Positions 1-12,000 of a stretch of 64,000 nucleotides of DNA are shown here, piece by piece; positions within the stretch are counted from its first letter, which is position 1; each line of letters starts with the position of its first letter. This stretch comes from Vespula vulgaris. Lineage: Eukaryota; Arthropoda; Insecta; Hymenoptera; Vespidae. Below the pieces are notes generated by a model. The model ran no database searches. It was not told the DNA's origin and saw only the letters and a list, made by a program, of their open reading frames with translations. A program made the translations under genes and the position numbers. The stretch is taken from NCBI RefSeq assembly GCF_905475345.1, contig NC_066589.1:2971501-3035500 (forward strand). The letters run 5' to 3'.

Positions 1-257
1 AATGCAGAAATATGAAGAATTTAATGACAAACGAATTGCGACAGTTAATGAGGCTACGAAATTCAATAAGACATTACCTTGAATTTCTGGTGTACGTCCT
101 TGTTTATTGGTTCATCATACTGTCACCATTAATTAATTTAAAACGCTCGATAGATACAAAGAATTTTTAAACGAAAATAGATTAATATGATAACAAAAAT
201 AGAACTCGTATATAATTTCACAAATTTTTTGAGAAATCTAAGAGAAAAAAAAGATCT

Positions 258-1464
258 CTAATCCTTCTTTTTGAGTTTCTGAGAAGAGTGTTGCATCGAT
301 TCCATCCATAATCTCAAATCATCGTTTATCTCAGGCAAACAAATTTCAGGTTCAAGTTCCTTGAAAAATTCGTTTAAGGACATCTTCATGCCAATCGTCG
401 TTTGCTTGCTAAGAATAATGGTATGAATGAAGTTATCTCGAACATTTATGAATTTATGCTCGAAATAGAAACTTTTTTCGTCCCAATAAATCAACTGCAA
501 CGGGACAGTATCATTTTACCAAGAAAGCTAGAGACAAATTTTACCTTTATCCTTCGATTCTTTTTAGATTATAAATTTTACCTTAGTCGTAATTTTGTAC
601 ATCATGAAGAAAGGAATCGATCGTCGATATCTTGTGCACGAGGCACCGAGGACTGACTTGACACCCATTTTCTTCAACGAAGAATACACTTTGGTTCGTA
701 TAAAATAATGGAAACGAGAAAAATCTATTTCACGCAGATATCTTGCATTATTCATATGTGACATAATAACGTCCAAGTCTTGAGTAGTACATACACCTAC
801 ACAACGAAAAAAAATGAATAATCTTATTTTTTATAATAGATAATCACGTCGATCTTAAATAACTAGATGAGATAAGAGTGATTAAAACTACTCAAAAACG
901 GTATATAAAAATGTCTATGAAAAATATACTAAATAATCTAATAATCATTTGTTCGAGCGTATTTAAGGAATACTTAATTATTACTATACCGAATTGATTT
1001 TTCATATTTTTGTTACGACTTGATTATGCTTAAATAAATAACATATAAGCAAATTTTTTCTTCAGAACTTATAAAAGAAAATGAAATTATACAAGAATAT
1101 AAAATTATACAAGAAAATGAAATTACTTTTAAAAGTAATGTAAAACTTGAAATAGCTATCATGAAAAATTAACTAATAATGTTGTTAATAATAGATAATA
1201 TTCTGAAAGTAGAATTTGATGATTCTTAAATTATAGTACCGGCGTTAGAAATAATTGAAATCGAATATAATACCGGAAATCGTTTAAAGGAAATGAAATT
1301 AGAATTGTTACAAGCTTACCATAGATCGTAGTTTCGTCTAAAAGTTTTGTCTTTTCTTGAATAAATTTGGTCCAAATGAGCGTGAATAAAAATCTCACAA
1401 AATAATTAATATCAAAGAAGAAATAAAGAATGCCAATAATCATCATGAGATAATAATATATCAT
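258..1464 (-). CDS. THEM6-like protein, hotdog thioesterase family, complete three-exon gene
   Basis: Exons on the minus strand are 1464-1320, 796-582 and 494-258 (stop TAG), with GT-AG introns of 523 and 87 bp. Codon phase is kept across both joins (one base plus two at the first, phase 0 at the second), giving 198 residues, close to the roughly 208 of vertebrate THEM6. The start is the first in-frame ATG before a hydrophobic N-terminus (about residues 1-31) that could be a membrane anchor. The middle carries the family hallmark HMNNARYLREIDFSRF (from about residue 60), followed by a GASCTRYRRSIP-type strand and a LIYWDEKSFYFE strand at the second exon join. This matches the 4HBT/hotdog fold of THEM6. 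The substrate of this family is not well settled, so acyl-CoA thioesterase activity is inferred. The C-terminus is charged (ends KLKKKD). Identification rests on remembered family motifs, without a search. Confidence 0.86.
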
Positions 1465-2500
1465 TCTGTCTTATCAGAATATCCAAGTAGAAAAAACTGT
1501 TATTCTGTTCTTTATAGACAGAAGAACGAACAAGAACGAGACTTGCTAGTCCAATGATGAAAAACTACTGATTAAGGCTCACCTTTCGTTCAAAGCATGT
1601 GTGATTTTAGCGACAGGTATGGACAAAATATGAACTACGAATACGAGCAGGGAACGTTGTGATAAACTATTCTCGAATAAATACCATTTCCTAACACGAT
1701 TTTTTTTCAAGGAAAATAAAGCTTTTTCAAAAATTCAAAAAAGCGAGGACCTAGATTAAACCTTTGTCTTCAAAATGAGACCTGTTCGCCAAAATTGCTG
1801 AAGAATTACGCCTGTTCTCATGGCGTAAACCATTATAAAACAATGGTGATGAACAGCAAAAATTCTACCGTATGAACACGAATAACGAAATTCAATGACG
1901 ATTCATTAACGACACTTTCATTGTATTTATACGTCTGCGTAAGTATGGTAATAGCTTTCATTATGTATATACGTCCGTGTACGTGCTTACAATAAGCAAA
2001 ATTTTACTAACCAATGAACGATAATTTTATCTTTTTCCAATGACAAAGATCAGGATACAGAACTAAAAGCATTAAGAAAACTAATCATTGTTATTTACGT
2101 ATTATATAAATAATACATAATATAATAGTTATTTCAGAACTCCGAAATCTTTAATATTCTCAATTGTTTATTCAATTTGCTTCATACAATTTAATAAACG
2201 TTTACTTTAATTACAAAATTCAATATGAATTCAAAATAAAAGCATTTAAAAACAACATATTCAAGGCCAAAGTAGCTACGATTCATTAGCATTCAATGAA
2301 TGTAATAAGAAAATACAGTACTTTTACATAAATTATAATAAACTACTTTCATTATTATTCAAATTTATTTCTTGAATATTTTCATTAATGCATTTATTCA
2401 TTTATCTTGGATCATCCTGAATGAAAAATGTATATTTTTACTATAATATTTTGATCTATTTCCTAAATGTAGATATCTACTTATTGCGAATATAACTTAT
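1465..2500. other. AT-rich upstream region of the THEM6-like gene, no gene seen
   Basis: No open frame with splice support was found. On the minus strand at about 1582-1600 a GAAAG followed by GTGAGC resembles a 5' splice donor and could mark an untranslated first exon of the THEM6-like gene, but nothing else supports it. Confidence 0.4.
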
Positions 2501-2529
2501 TTCAAAATGCATCCTTTTAAATGTATGTA

Positions 2530-2800
2530 TTTATCAACTCCACATATGAGATTACCACATATGAACGATTTTACAACTCGCTATAAAGATATTTATTGCA
2601 TAGAGAGGTTATTTAGTCAATTCTATATATAATTAGAAATACTTAATTCATATAAAAAAGATGAAGAAAAACTATTTACTTTCTCTAACAATTATATAAA
2701 AAAAAAGATTATTTTCAATTAAAAATTTACATCATTGAGTGTCCAGGATTGCATTTCTGAGTGCAAGTTATTGCAGGCCACGGACGTTCATGCAATACTT
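2530..2800 (-). repeat. Outer part of the left inverted arm
   Basis: Read on the minus strand, this matches 45,900-46,110 of the plus strand in the same order: an ACGTCCGTGGCCTGCA block, a TGCACTCAG palindrome-like block, an AATTTTTAATT...AATAATC block, then a GAGTTGTAAAAT...ATGTGGTAATC block. Homology is diverged. It places the left arm boundary at or beyond about 2.5 kb. The equivalent of 42.15-45.9 kb is missing between this piece and the main arm. Confidence 0.65.
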
Positions 2801-3064
2801 AATGAGAATAACTCTCATATCTAACTGAAAATCTAAGACAGGATTCCATTTAATTTTAAGAAAAGAAATTGCAAATTCAAAGAATCCATCAATTACACGG
2901 ACGTGTTTAATTGAATGCGCCAGCAGACAATATTTACTCTAATCGATGAACCTATTACAAACTAAGATTAACTCCTTACACATAAAATATATAAATAGTT
3001 TCGATAAGGTCAAGATCATAAGAATTCTAATATTTCTATTTTGCATATGTAGGTATATTCTACT

Positions 3065-4460
3065 TCAAAATAAGAAATATACTTACATGTAATTTTATCC
3101 AGACGAAGCTTTACAATCGTCGGTAAAGATGAAGAGGATGAATTTTTAAATGCACACTTTCAACCATTATAATATTTATCGCAACGCAATCATCTTCTCC
3201 CGAATCGGCCAAAGTGTGTTAATGATTCTAACAACTCGACGAACATATAATTTTAACACGAATATAATATAAATTCTTGTTTTTTGATTTACTAACGCAA
3301 CCGAGAAATTCTAAACGGCGAACAACACTGACTCCCATATAATTTATATCTGTATTATGTGACTTGCGTCTTCAATTTTTTCAAAGATTACTTCTATATA
3401 TTGTACGAAAAGAACAAAGTAATAGCAACTATACGATAATTGTTATTAATTATTTTCAAGATTAGTTAAACACGACGAATAAGAACTAGACAAAATTTAA
3501 AAAGATTATTAATACAGAAAAAGATTAAGTAAATTTATATATATGAATCTGCTCACACATGTGTAAATGTGAGTCAGGTATTCACCCTATAATGAAGTAT
3601 ATTGAAGTCTAACGTGATATAAAATAAGATTAATAAATTATAAATGATTAAATCAAACTTATCAAATATTATATATAATGTAAATGAGAAATTAAATGAA
3701 CCAAAATTAATGAAGCAGGAACAAGTCTGAACACGTCTTGCCGGCTGCTCGTACAAACAAGAACTGCGAAGAGATGAACTAAGAAGGTCGTCCTCTTTGT
3801 CGTCCTTTGATTACTTACACGTGCTATTGTTGGTATTTCCTAAATACTGCGTACAGAGCAGCGTATACAAAAACATGTATATAGATATACATATAGTAGA
3901 ATATTATCACGTACCATTGTTTATCCTTTTGTTGCTTGCCATAGACTCACTTCCAAGAATTATTTGGCAACTGGTGGGGGAACTCAAGGCTCTTATATCT
4001 ATGCTATCTTCCTCTCTTTATTTAGGTGTTTCTTATATGTATTCAAAAACAGATTTTTAAATTTTAAATATGCGCATATAATCGTGAACGTAAGTAGAAT
4101 AGAAAATATAACATCTAACATGAAAAGCATTAATAAAAAATAATAAAAAAGTTAAAACATTTCAATGTATTTCTCTAAAAAATTATTTTCAAATTTTCAT
4201 ATATCTATTTACCGAAACATAATCAATTATGTAACATTTAAGATCCTGTACTGCTCCAATTACAATTAGATAGAAAATATTTTGGAAACACATTGAAATA
4301 TGCAGCCATTCGCCCGGTATTACTTGTACAGTATTATCAAAAATAATAATATCATAATAATAGGAATTAGGTAATTCGTAATTAGACTTTGATAGGTCGC
4401 AAGTAATACCGACCCAGATCCCACCGCGTGGAGGTTGCTGCATATGGAGATCCACGGGCT
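3065..4460 (-). repeat. Left inverted arm
   Basis: On the minus strand this segment matches 39,577-42,150 of the plus strand over nearly its whole length, with few mismatches in many stretches. The match includes the inner S element, an 88-codon chance frame present on both arms, and a block ending in a GTAAGTATATTTCTT donor-like sequence. The right arm has an extra 1.21 kb (40,672-41,883); here the two flanks join directly at 3334/3335. The arms therefore form a large imperfect palindrome around the satellite complex. No transposase frame was found. Confidence 0.85.
4301..4460 (+). repeat. S element, copy S1 (inner end of left arm)
   Basis: Helix strands seen: H1 GCAGC (4302) with GCTGC (4437); H2 GGTATTACTTG (4316) with CAAGTAATACC (4400); H3 GATC-type strand (4417) with GAGATCC (4447). 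The H2 strands carry T-A where S3 has G-C. The interior loop is AT-rich and unlike other copies. Confidence 0.7.
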
Positions 4461-4464
4461 AAAA

Positions 4465-5389
4465 TAACATACTAATTAATCGCGTTTAATAAATCTTCAA
4501 TCGACCCGATCGTAGTCGATCGAGGGTTCATCAACCGCGATTTTGCCCTAACCTACCCGTAAAAAAAAGCCTGGATTTTTTACTAATAATTTTAAAAATA
4601 TGTGTAAAGCGCTACAGAACTATCGTGACATAATTAATTAACATAATTTTTACATGTTATTTGTACATCCCGGAAATATGTATAAAGGACATGTATTTTA
4701 TAATCACTATTATATGACATTTATAATAAATATATTATGTTATTGATAAATCTGAAGTTGGAGATTTAAAAGATAACTAAGGTAACTAATTCATAAATAA
4801 ATGCTATATTACAACTAATGGCACTCATTCGTGGATCAACTCGATATATATCCAGACCTTTTAATCTATCTTAATTACTAAGTAGCAGATGGTTAACCGA
4901 CCTGTCATTTTTGCCTTAAATTAGCCTTAAAGATAATTTAATTTAGAACTAGATCCTTAATATTACTCTTAATATAAATGTGTTAAAGCGTAAAAGATGA
5001 AGCATTAGGACCCCAACATGCGTCATGCATCATGCATCGTAATTGTACTCTTATATGCCATAATAATAAACATGCAATAAAATTATAAAATTATAAAAAA
5101 CTTACTGATATACTTTACCAATATGTAAGATAGTATATAATATGAAATTATTCTGAGTTAGTTATATATAATAATTATTATAGTTTTAGTATAATTTCAC
5201 TCTAACTCTATAATACTTTTTATAATATCAATAAAAAATAACAGCTAATTATATGCAAAAATAATATGCAATCTTACATGCAAAAAGAATTTATATATAA
5301 ATATACATTTAAAATCAAAATACAATTAAACAATAATATTAATAATTAACTTAAAATTAATGATTAAATTAAATAAAAAAAAAACAAAT
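4465..5389. other. AT-rich junction between left arm and satellite complex
   Basis: No coding frame or clear repeat. A short palindromic patch around 4505-4530 contains two CGATCG-like words. The sequence is otherwise A/T runs. Confidence 0.4.
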
Positions 5390-6066
5390 ATACGATTAAA
5401 ACTTCCCTGTAAAAATTTAATTTCATAATGATCGATACCTCTATGATCGGTCCCTCGTTGATCTAACCTGAAACAGAAAAAGAGTAAAATAAAAGGACGA
5501 GAAAAAAACAAGAAGAGGAAAAGAAATGAAGAAGAGAAAAAGGAAAAAAGAAGCCCGAAGAATTTGCGTAATTGTGCGTGAGAAAAATAGAATTCCGAAC
5601 GGTGTGCATTTCAAAGATCGTTTCGCTCGATGAAAACCAAAATACTATGATTGAGTTCGATTTTTCCTAGTGAAAGAACGAAACCCGCCTAAGGCCCACA
5701 CCCGAGGGCCCCTCCCAAGGGTCCCACCCGATAAAAAATAGAGTAATTAATGAAGAATTTAACCAAAAATTTAAAATAATTGTTTAACTATAATATGCAG
5801 CTAGACGCCCGGTAGTACTTTCATTCTAACTAAGTTATATTCATAATTTAGTAATAAATTTTAGATAATATATATATATAAATAATTTAGTAATAAACTT
5901 TTGATATAATTTAGACACAATTTCAATATAATGCAAGTACTACCGACCCAGGTCCCACCGCTTGGAGGTTGCTGCATCTGGGGACCCACGGGCTAACGGT
6001 GACTCTACTCTAAAGTTCGCGTGACCGGCGTGATCAAATAATCGACGTTCCATAAACCGAATTCCC
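5390..6066 (+). repeat. Truncated core copy 0 (3' part of the 2,488-bp core)
   Basis: This aligns with 8372-9022, the last 650 bp of a full core: Gly/Pro-codon-like GGTCCCTCG micro-repeats, a purine-rich stretch, a GGGCCC...GGGTCCC block, an S element and a short tail. It differs more from the other copies than they do from each other, as expected for the edge of a tandem array. It leads directly into the two-monomer 234-bp array. Confidence 0.75.
5794..6000 (+). repeat. S element, copy S2
   Basis: H1 TGCAGC (5795) with GCTGCA; H2 GGTAGTACTT (5810) with GCAAGTACTACC (5933); H3 GGTCCC with GGGACC. It ends CACGGGCTAACGGTGACTCT and lies about 70 bp before the first 234-bp monomer. Confidence 0.72.
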
Positions 6067-6534
6067 CGGTAGGACTTTTAATCGCGCCCGAAGACTCCCG
6101 TGAGTGTTAAAATAACGGTGACTCTACTTTAAATTCGCGTTCGCGGCGTTCTATGTACTAACCAAGAAATCAGGCGGCTAACTGAAGGAGGATCAGTCCA
6201 CTCTTACGGATAGCAAACCACACTACTCGGCAGTACATAAGCCGACTCACTAGCATGACCGGTCATTTATTCGTTTTTGGCAATCAAACGTAGTCCATAT
6301 CGGTAGGACTTTTAATCGCGCCCGAACACTCCCGTGAGTGTTAGAAGAACGGTGACTCTACTTTAAATTCGCGTTCGCGGCGTTCTATGCACTAACCAAG
6401 AAATCAGGCGGCTAACTGGCGGAGGATCAGTCCACTCTTACGGATAGCAAACCACACTACTCGGCAGCACATAAACCGACTCACTAGCAAGACCGGTCAT
6501 TTATTCGTTTTTAGCAATCAAACGTAGTCCATAT
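6067..6534 (+). repeat. 234-bp satellite array 1 (two monomers)
   Basis: Repeat starts (CGGTAGGACTTTT) fall at 6067, 6301 and 6535, exactly 234 bp apart. The monomer is much GC-richer than the flanks, has many CpG words such as CGCGTTCGCGGCG, and holds a perfect hairpin AACACTCCCGTGAGTGTT. The third start at 6535 opens the core instead of another monomer (TTATTCGCGCCCGAGAACACC variant). Confidence 0.92.
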
Positions 6535-7106
6535 CGGTAGGACTTTTATTCGCGCCCGAGAACACCACGTCTCTGCCCGCCGACAAAGGCGTGAGTGTTC
6601 TTCCTATCCTTCCCGTATTCGCGTGTGGCAACCGATTATGAAACGAACATTTCGACGATTTATGGGATCACCCTCGCCGATATGTCGAAATCCATGAACT
6701 GGAGGAGAAACAGAAGAGAAAGAGAAGAGAAGAAAGCCGGGACATGCGCGCATGTGAAGGGGATAGAATTCGGAAGAGAAAGAAGAATGCATATCCGGAA
6801 AACAACACGTGCACGTGTGAGAACGATGAAATGGAAAAGAAAAGATGGACATAGAATGTAGCTACACTCGTCCGAAACCAGAATACGAAAATCGAGCTCG
6901 ATTTTTCGATACTGGAAGGAGGAAACCCGCACAGAAGCCCAAACCCACGAGTCCAGCTCATAGGTCCCACCCGAAAGGAATTAGAATAATGAACTTTGAG
7001 TATTTATTTCCGAGTATAGGAAAGATGTATGAATCAATGTAAAATGCACGAAGTTCGATGTTTAATTGGAATTGCATAGAAAAGATTTTGGAAGAATCTT
7101 AAAGAA

Positions 7107-7230
7107 CGCAGCCATTCGCAAGGTGATACTTGCAGCCTACAAGATTTCGACAAATCACAAGTATTTCCGACCCAAGTCTCACCGAGTAGAGGTTGCTGCT
7201 TCTGGAGACCCACGGACTAACGGTGGCTCT
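7107..7230 (+). repeat. S element, copy S7a (core-internal, diverged subtype)
   Basis: H1 GCAGC (7108) with GCTGC (7195); H2 GGTGATACTTG (7122) with CAAGTATTTCC (7158); H3 GTCTC (7176) with GAGAC (7205). The H2 site that is G-C in S3 and T-A in S1 is A-T here, and H3 has T-A where S3 has C-G. The loop is shorter and less AT-rich than in other copies. Confidence 0.68.
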
Positions 7231-8388
7231 ACTCTTTACTACTTCCGCTACTATCAAGAAAGCAAAGCAACGGGGCGATCTCCACTCCCGACAAATTCAA
7301 GCCTCCAAACGCTAAAATTGCAGCCCCATGCGTATTCGCATTTGAGAACCGACTTACAAATAGCTCAACTATCCAACATCGAAAGCTTCGATCATCACTT
7401 GAGCACAACCGGTCGTACTTTCGCGACAAATGCCGGAACCCAAAATTGAATCTACCGCAGTCACGATTCTTACGCGAGCATTCCGGAGATACTCACGCGA
7501 ATATCTTGAATACGTTAGAGCCAATGTTGGACTTTAAAGCGCCCGAGAACACCAACGCCTTTGCCAGCCGACATAAGCGAGTGTCCTTCTATCTTGCCCG
7601 AACAGGAGAAAAGAAATCCTTCCACGCCTGAGGTAGAAAGATGCTTTGAACACCCGTGTAAAAATCTAAGTCCCTCGATGGTCCTTGTGTGACGCAACGA
7701 TTGCTGCACCTGGAAATAAACGCACTAACGAGGATTCTATTCTAAAATCCAGTAACCGAGATGCTTTTCTGCTTCGGGAGATTCGAGTTTCTCAGCAAAC
7801 TGGAGATGTATAAAATCCCGCTTACAGATTGCTCCACCGTCCACACCGTCGGCATCAGACATTTCGAGACACGACCGGTCGTGTCTATTTCGCTATTTCA
7901 AAGAACAAAACGAAGTCCTCGGTAGGACTAAATCTCGCGATCGCGAACACTCACGCGCGTGCCGGCCGTCACGAGCGTGAGTGTTTTCCCTATCATTCGC
8001 GTACGGAAGCAAGGAGTCATTCCCTTCCTGCATATAATATAGATTATATGCAGAGAGGTTCCTTTAACTCCCGCGTAAAAATCCCACGACGGTAAGTACA
8101 GCGATCACCTAATCTGAAACAGAAGAAGAATAAAAGAAGAGATAAAATAAAAGCAAATATTAAAGAGTTATTAAAAATTAAATATAAGAGCAAAAATTAA
8201 AAAGTAAATAAAAGATTTATATGAAAGCAAAAATTAAAAATATAATTAAAACTAAATATAAATGCAAAAGTTAAAAAGTTAATAAAAGTTAAATATAAAA
8301 GTAAAAATTACATATAAAATTAAATGCATAAAGATATTTATATTTAACATATTTTCTGTAAACTTTGTTTCCTGTAAAAATTTAATTT

Positions 8389-8448
8389 CACGATGATTGG
8401 TCCCGCGATGATCGGTCCCTCGATGATCGTTCCATCGATGATCTAACC
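8389..8448 (+). repeat. 15-bp micro-repeat GATGATCGGTCCCTC, about four units
   Basis: Successive units read CGATGATTGGTCCCG, CGATGATCGGTCCCT, CGATGATCGTTCCAT and a final CGATGATCTAACC, followed by CTGAAACATAAAAG. The same block recurs at about 15,786, 20,146 and 23,840, and in a decayed form at about 5,425. Confidence 0.75.
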
Positions 8449-8782
8449 TGAAACATAAAAGGAGTAAAAAAAAGTGGAGATAAATGAAAAAGAAGAAAGG
8501 AAAAGAAACGATGTAGAGAAAAATAGAAAAAGAAACGTGGAATATTTGCGTAAGTGAACGTGAGAAAAATAAAATTCCGAACGATTATTTTGCATCTCGA
8601 AAATCATTTCGCTCGAGGAAGATCAGAGTACCATTATTGAGTTCGATTTTTCCCTAGTGAAAGAACCAAACCCGCCTAAGGCCCTCACCCGAGGGCCCCT
8701 CCCAAGGGTCCCACCCGATAGAAGATAGAGTACTTGATCAACAATTTAACCACAAATTAAAAATAATTGTTTTAACTAAAAT

Positions 8783-8960
8783 ATGCAGCCATTCGCCCGG
8801 TAGTACTTCCGCTATATAATTATTTAAATATCCATATATAATTTAGTTATAAACTATTGATGTAATTTAGATACAATTTCAATATAATGCAAGTACTACC
8901 GACCCAGGTCCCACCGCTTGGAGGTTGCTGCATCTGGGGACCCACGGGCTAACGGTGACT
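8783..8960 (+). repeat. S element, copy S3
   Basis: Reference copy. H1 ATGCAGC with GCTGCAT; H2 GGTAGTACTT (8799) with AAGTACTACC (8891); H3 GGTCCC with GGGACC; a small ACC...GGT hairpin lies between H3 and the second strand of H1. It ends about 65 bp before array 2. Confidence 0.75.
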
Positions 8961-9022
8961 CTACTCTAAAGTTCGCGTGACCGGCGTGATCAAATAATCG
9001 ACGTTCCATAAACCGAAGTCCA

Positions 9023-12000
9023 CGGTAGGACTTTTAATCGCGCCCGAACACTCCCGGGAGTGTTAAAATAACGGTAAATCTACTCTAAATTCGCGTCCGC
9101 GGCGTTCTATGCACTAACCAAGAAATCAGGCGGCTAACTGAAGGAGGATCAGTCCACTCTTACGGATAGCAAACCACACTACTCGGCAGCACATAAATCG
9201 ACTCACTAGCTCAACCGGCCATTTATTCGTTTTTGGCATTCAAACGTAGTCCATATCGGTAGGACTTTTAATCGCGCCCGAGCACTCCCGTGAGTGTTAG
9301 AAGAACGGTGACTCTACTTTAAATTCGCGTTCGCGGCGTCCTATGCACTAACCAAGAAATCAGGCGGCTAACTGGCGGAGGATCAGTCCACTCTTACGGA
9401 TAGCAAACCACACTACTCGGCAGCACATAAGCCGACTCACTAGCACGACCGGTCATTTATTCGTTTTTGGCAATCAAACGTAGTCCATATCGGAAGGACT
9501 TTTAATCGCGCCCGAACACTCCCGTGAGTGTTAGAAGAACGGTGACTCTACTTTAAGTTCGCGTTCGCGGCGTTCTATGCACTAACCAAGAAATCAGGCG
9601 GCTAACTGGCGGAGGATCAGTCCACTCTTACGGATAGCAAACCACACTACTCGGCAGCACATAAGCCGACTCAATAGCACGACCGGTCATTTATTCGTTT
9701 TTAGCAATCAAACGTAGTCCATTACGGTAGGACTTTTAATCGCGCCCGAACACTCCCGTGAGTGTTAGAAGAACGGTGACTCTACTTTAAATTCGCGTTC
9801 GCGGCGTTCTATGCACTAACCAAAAAATCAGGCGGCTAACTGGCGGAGGGTGAGTCCACTCTTACGGATAGCAAACGATACTATTCGGCAGCACATAAGC
9901 CGACTCACTAGCACGACCGGACATTTATTCGTTTTTAGCAATCAAACGTAGTCCATATCGGTAGGACTTTTAATCGCGCCCGAAAACTCCCGTGAGTGTT
10001 AGAAGAACGGTGACTCTACTTTAAATTCGCGTTCGCGGCGTCCTATGCACTAACCAAGAAATCAGGCGGCTAACTGGCGGAGGATCAGTCCACTCTTACG
10101 GATAGCAAACCACACTACTCGGCAGTACATAAGCCGACTCACTAGCACGACCGGACATTTATTCGTTTTTAGCAATCAAACGTAGTCCATATCGGTAGGA
10201 CTTTTAATCGCGCCCGAAAACTCCCGTGAGTGTTAGAAGAACGGTGACTCTACTTTAAATTCGCGTTCGCGGCGTCCTATGCACTAACCAAGAAATCAGG
10301 CGGCTAACTGGCGGAGGATCAGTCCACTCTTACGGATAGCAAACCACACTACTCGGCAGCACATAATCCGACTCACTAGCACGACCGGTCATTTACTCGT
10401 TTTTAGCAAACAAACGTAGTCCATATCGGTAGGACTTTTAATCGCGCCCGAACACTCCCGTGAGTGTTAGAAGAACGGTGACTCTACTTTAAATTCGCGT
10501 TCGCGGCGTCCTATGCACTAACCAAGAAATCAGGCGGCTAACTGGCGGAGGATCAGTCCACTCTTACGGATAGCAAACACACTACTCGGCAGCACATAAG
10601 CCGACTCACTAGCACGACCGGTCATTTATTCGTTTTTGGCAATCAAACGTAGTCCATATCGGAAGGACTTTTAATCGCGCCCGAACACTCCCGTGAGTGT
10701 TAGAAGAACGGTGACTCTACTTTAAATTCGCGTTCGCGGCGTTCTATGCACTAACCAAGAAATCAGGCGGCTAACTGGCGGAGGATCAGTCCACTCTTAC
10801 GGATAGCAAACCACACTACTCGGCAGCACATAAGCCGACTCAATAGCACGACCGGTCATTTATTCGTTTTTAGCAATCAAACGTAGTCCATATCGGTAGG
10901 ACTTTTAATCGCGCCCGAACACTCCCGTGAGTGTTAGAAGAACGGTGACTCTACTTTAAATTCGCGTTCTCGGCGTCCTATGCACTAACCAAGAAATCAG
11001 GCGGCTAACTGGCGGAGGATCAGTCCACTCTTACGGATAGCAAACACACTACTCGGCAGCACATAAGCCGACTCACTAGCACGACCGGTCATTTATTCGT
11101 TTTTAGCATTCAAACGTAGTCCATATCGGTAGGACTTTCTATCGCGCCTGAACACTCCCGTGAGTGTTAGAAGAACGGTGACTCTACTTTAAATTCGCGT
11201 TCGCGGCGTTCTATGCACTAACCAAAAAATCAGGCGGCTAACTGGCGGAGGGTGAGTCCACTCTTACGGATAGCAAACGATACTATTCGGCAGCACATAA
11301 ACCGACTCACTAGCATGACCGGTCATTTATTCGTTTTTGGCAATCAAACGTAGTCCATATCGGTAGGACTTTTAATCGCGCCCGAACACTCCCGTGAGTG
11401 TTAGAAGAACGGTGACTCTACTTTAAATTCGCGTTCGCGGCGTTCTATGCACTAACCAAGAAATCAGGCGGCTAACTGGCGGAGGATCAGTCCACTCTTA
11501 CGGATAGCAAACCACACTACTCGGCAGCACATAAGCCGACTCAATAGCACGACCGGTCATTTATTCGTTTTTAGCAATCAAACTTAGTCCATATCGGTAG
11601 GACTTTTAATCGCGCCCGAACACTCCCGTGAGTGTTAGAAGAACGGTGACTCTACTTTAAATTCGCGTTCTCGGCGTCCTATGCACTAACCAAGAAATCA
11701 GGCGGCTAACTGGCGGAGGATCAGTCCACTCTTACGGATAGCAAACCACACTACTCGGCAGCACATAAGCCGACTCACTAGCACGACCGGTCATTTATTC
11801 GTTTTTAGCATTCAAACGTAGTCCATATCGGTAGGACTTTCTATCGCGCCCGAACACTCCCGTGAGTGTTAGAAGAACGGTGACTCTACTTTAAATTCGC
11901 GTTCGCGGCGTCCTATGCACTAACCAAGAAATCAGGCGGCTAACTGGCGGAGGATCAGTCCACTCTTACGGATAGCAAACCACACTACTCGGCAGCACAT

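Larger units (their letters stand above)
6535..9022 (+). repeat. 2,488-bp core, copy 1
   Basis: This is the constant segment between 234-bp arrays. In order it holds: a variant monomer start; a purine-rich stretch (6690-6850); S7a (7107-7230); degenerate 234-bp-like pieces (about 7530-7620 and 7690-8095, the latter with a long GAACACTCACGC...GCGTGAGTGTT hairpin); an AT-rich spacer (8100-8370); four 15-bp GATGATCGGTCCCTC micro-repeats (8389-8448); a GGGCCC/GGGTCCC block; S3; and a tail running into the next array. The start-to-start distance is 2,488 bp here and in copy 2, and 2,489 in copy 3. No credible gene lies within it. Confidence 0.92.

Noticed and set aside
3797..4060. 88-codon frame conserved on both inverted arms
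   Set aside because: The arms are alike throughout, including non-coding parts, so frame conservation is expected. No recognisable domain or splice context.
6595..6970. Several long overlapping frames on both strands in the purine-rich part of each core
   Set aside because: A purine-biased tract has few stops on either strand. The frames overlap one another in many phases and lack start context or homology.
7066..7449. 127-codon frame repeated in all four cores (also near 14,470, 18,822 and 22,502)
   Set aside because: It overlaps the S7 element, whose relatives elsewhere are plainly non-coding. Differences among copies change amino acids freely (Arg to Leu, Arg to Cys, Thr to Ile), one copy loses the start, and no family resemblance was seen.
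5794..8960. Hammerhead or HDV-type ribozyme in the S element or monomers
   Set aside because: No CUGANGA...GAAA core was found on either strand of the monomers or S copies. For HDV type, the P4 stem and the joining segment with the catalytic C are absent, although the helix order is similar.
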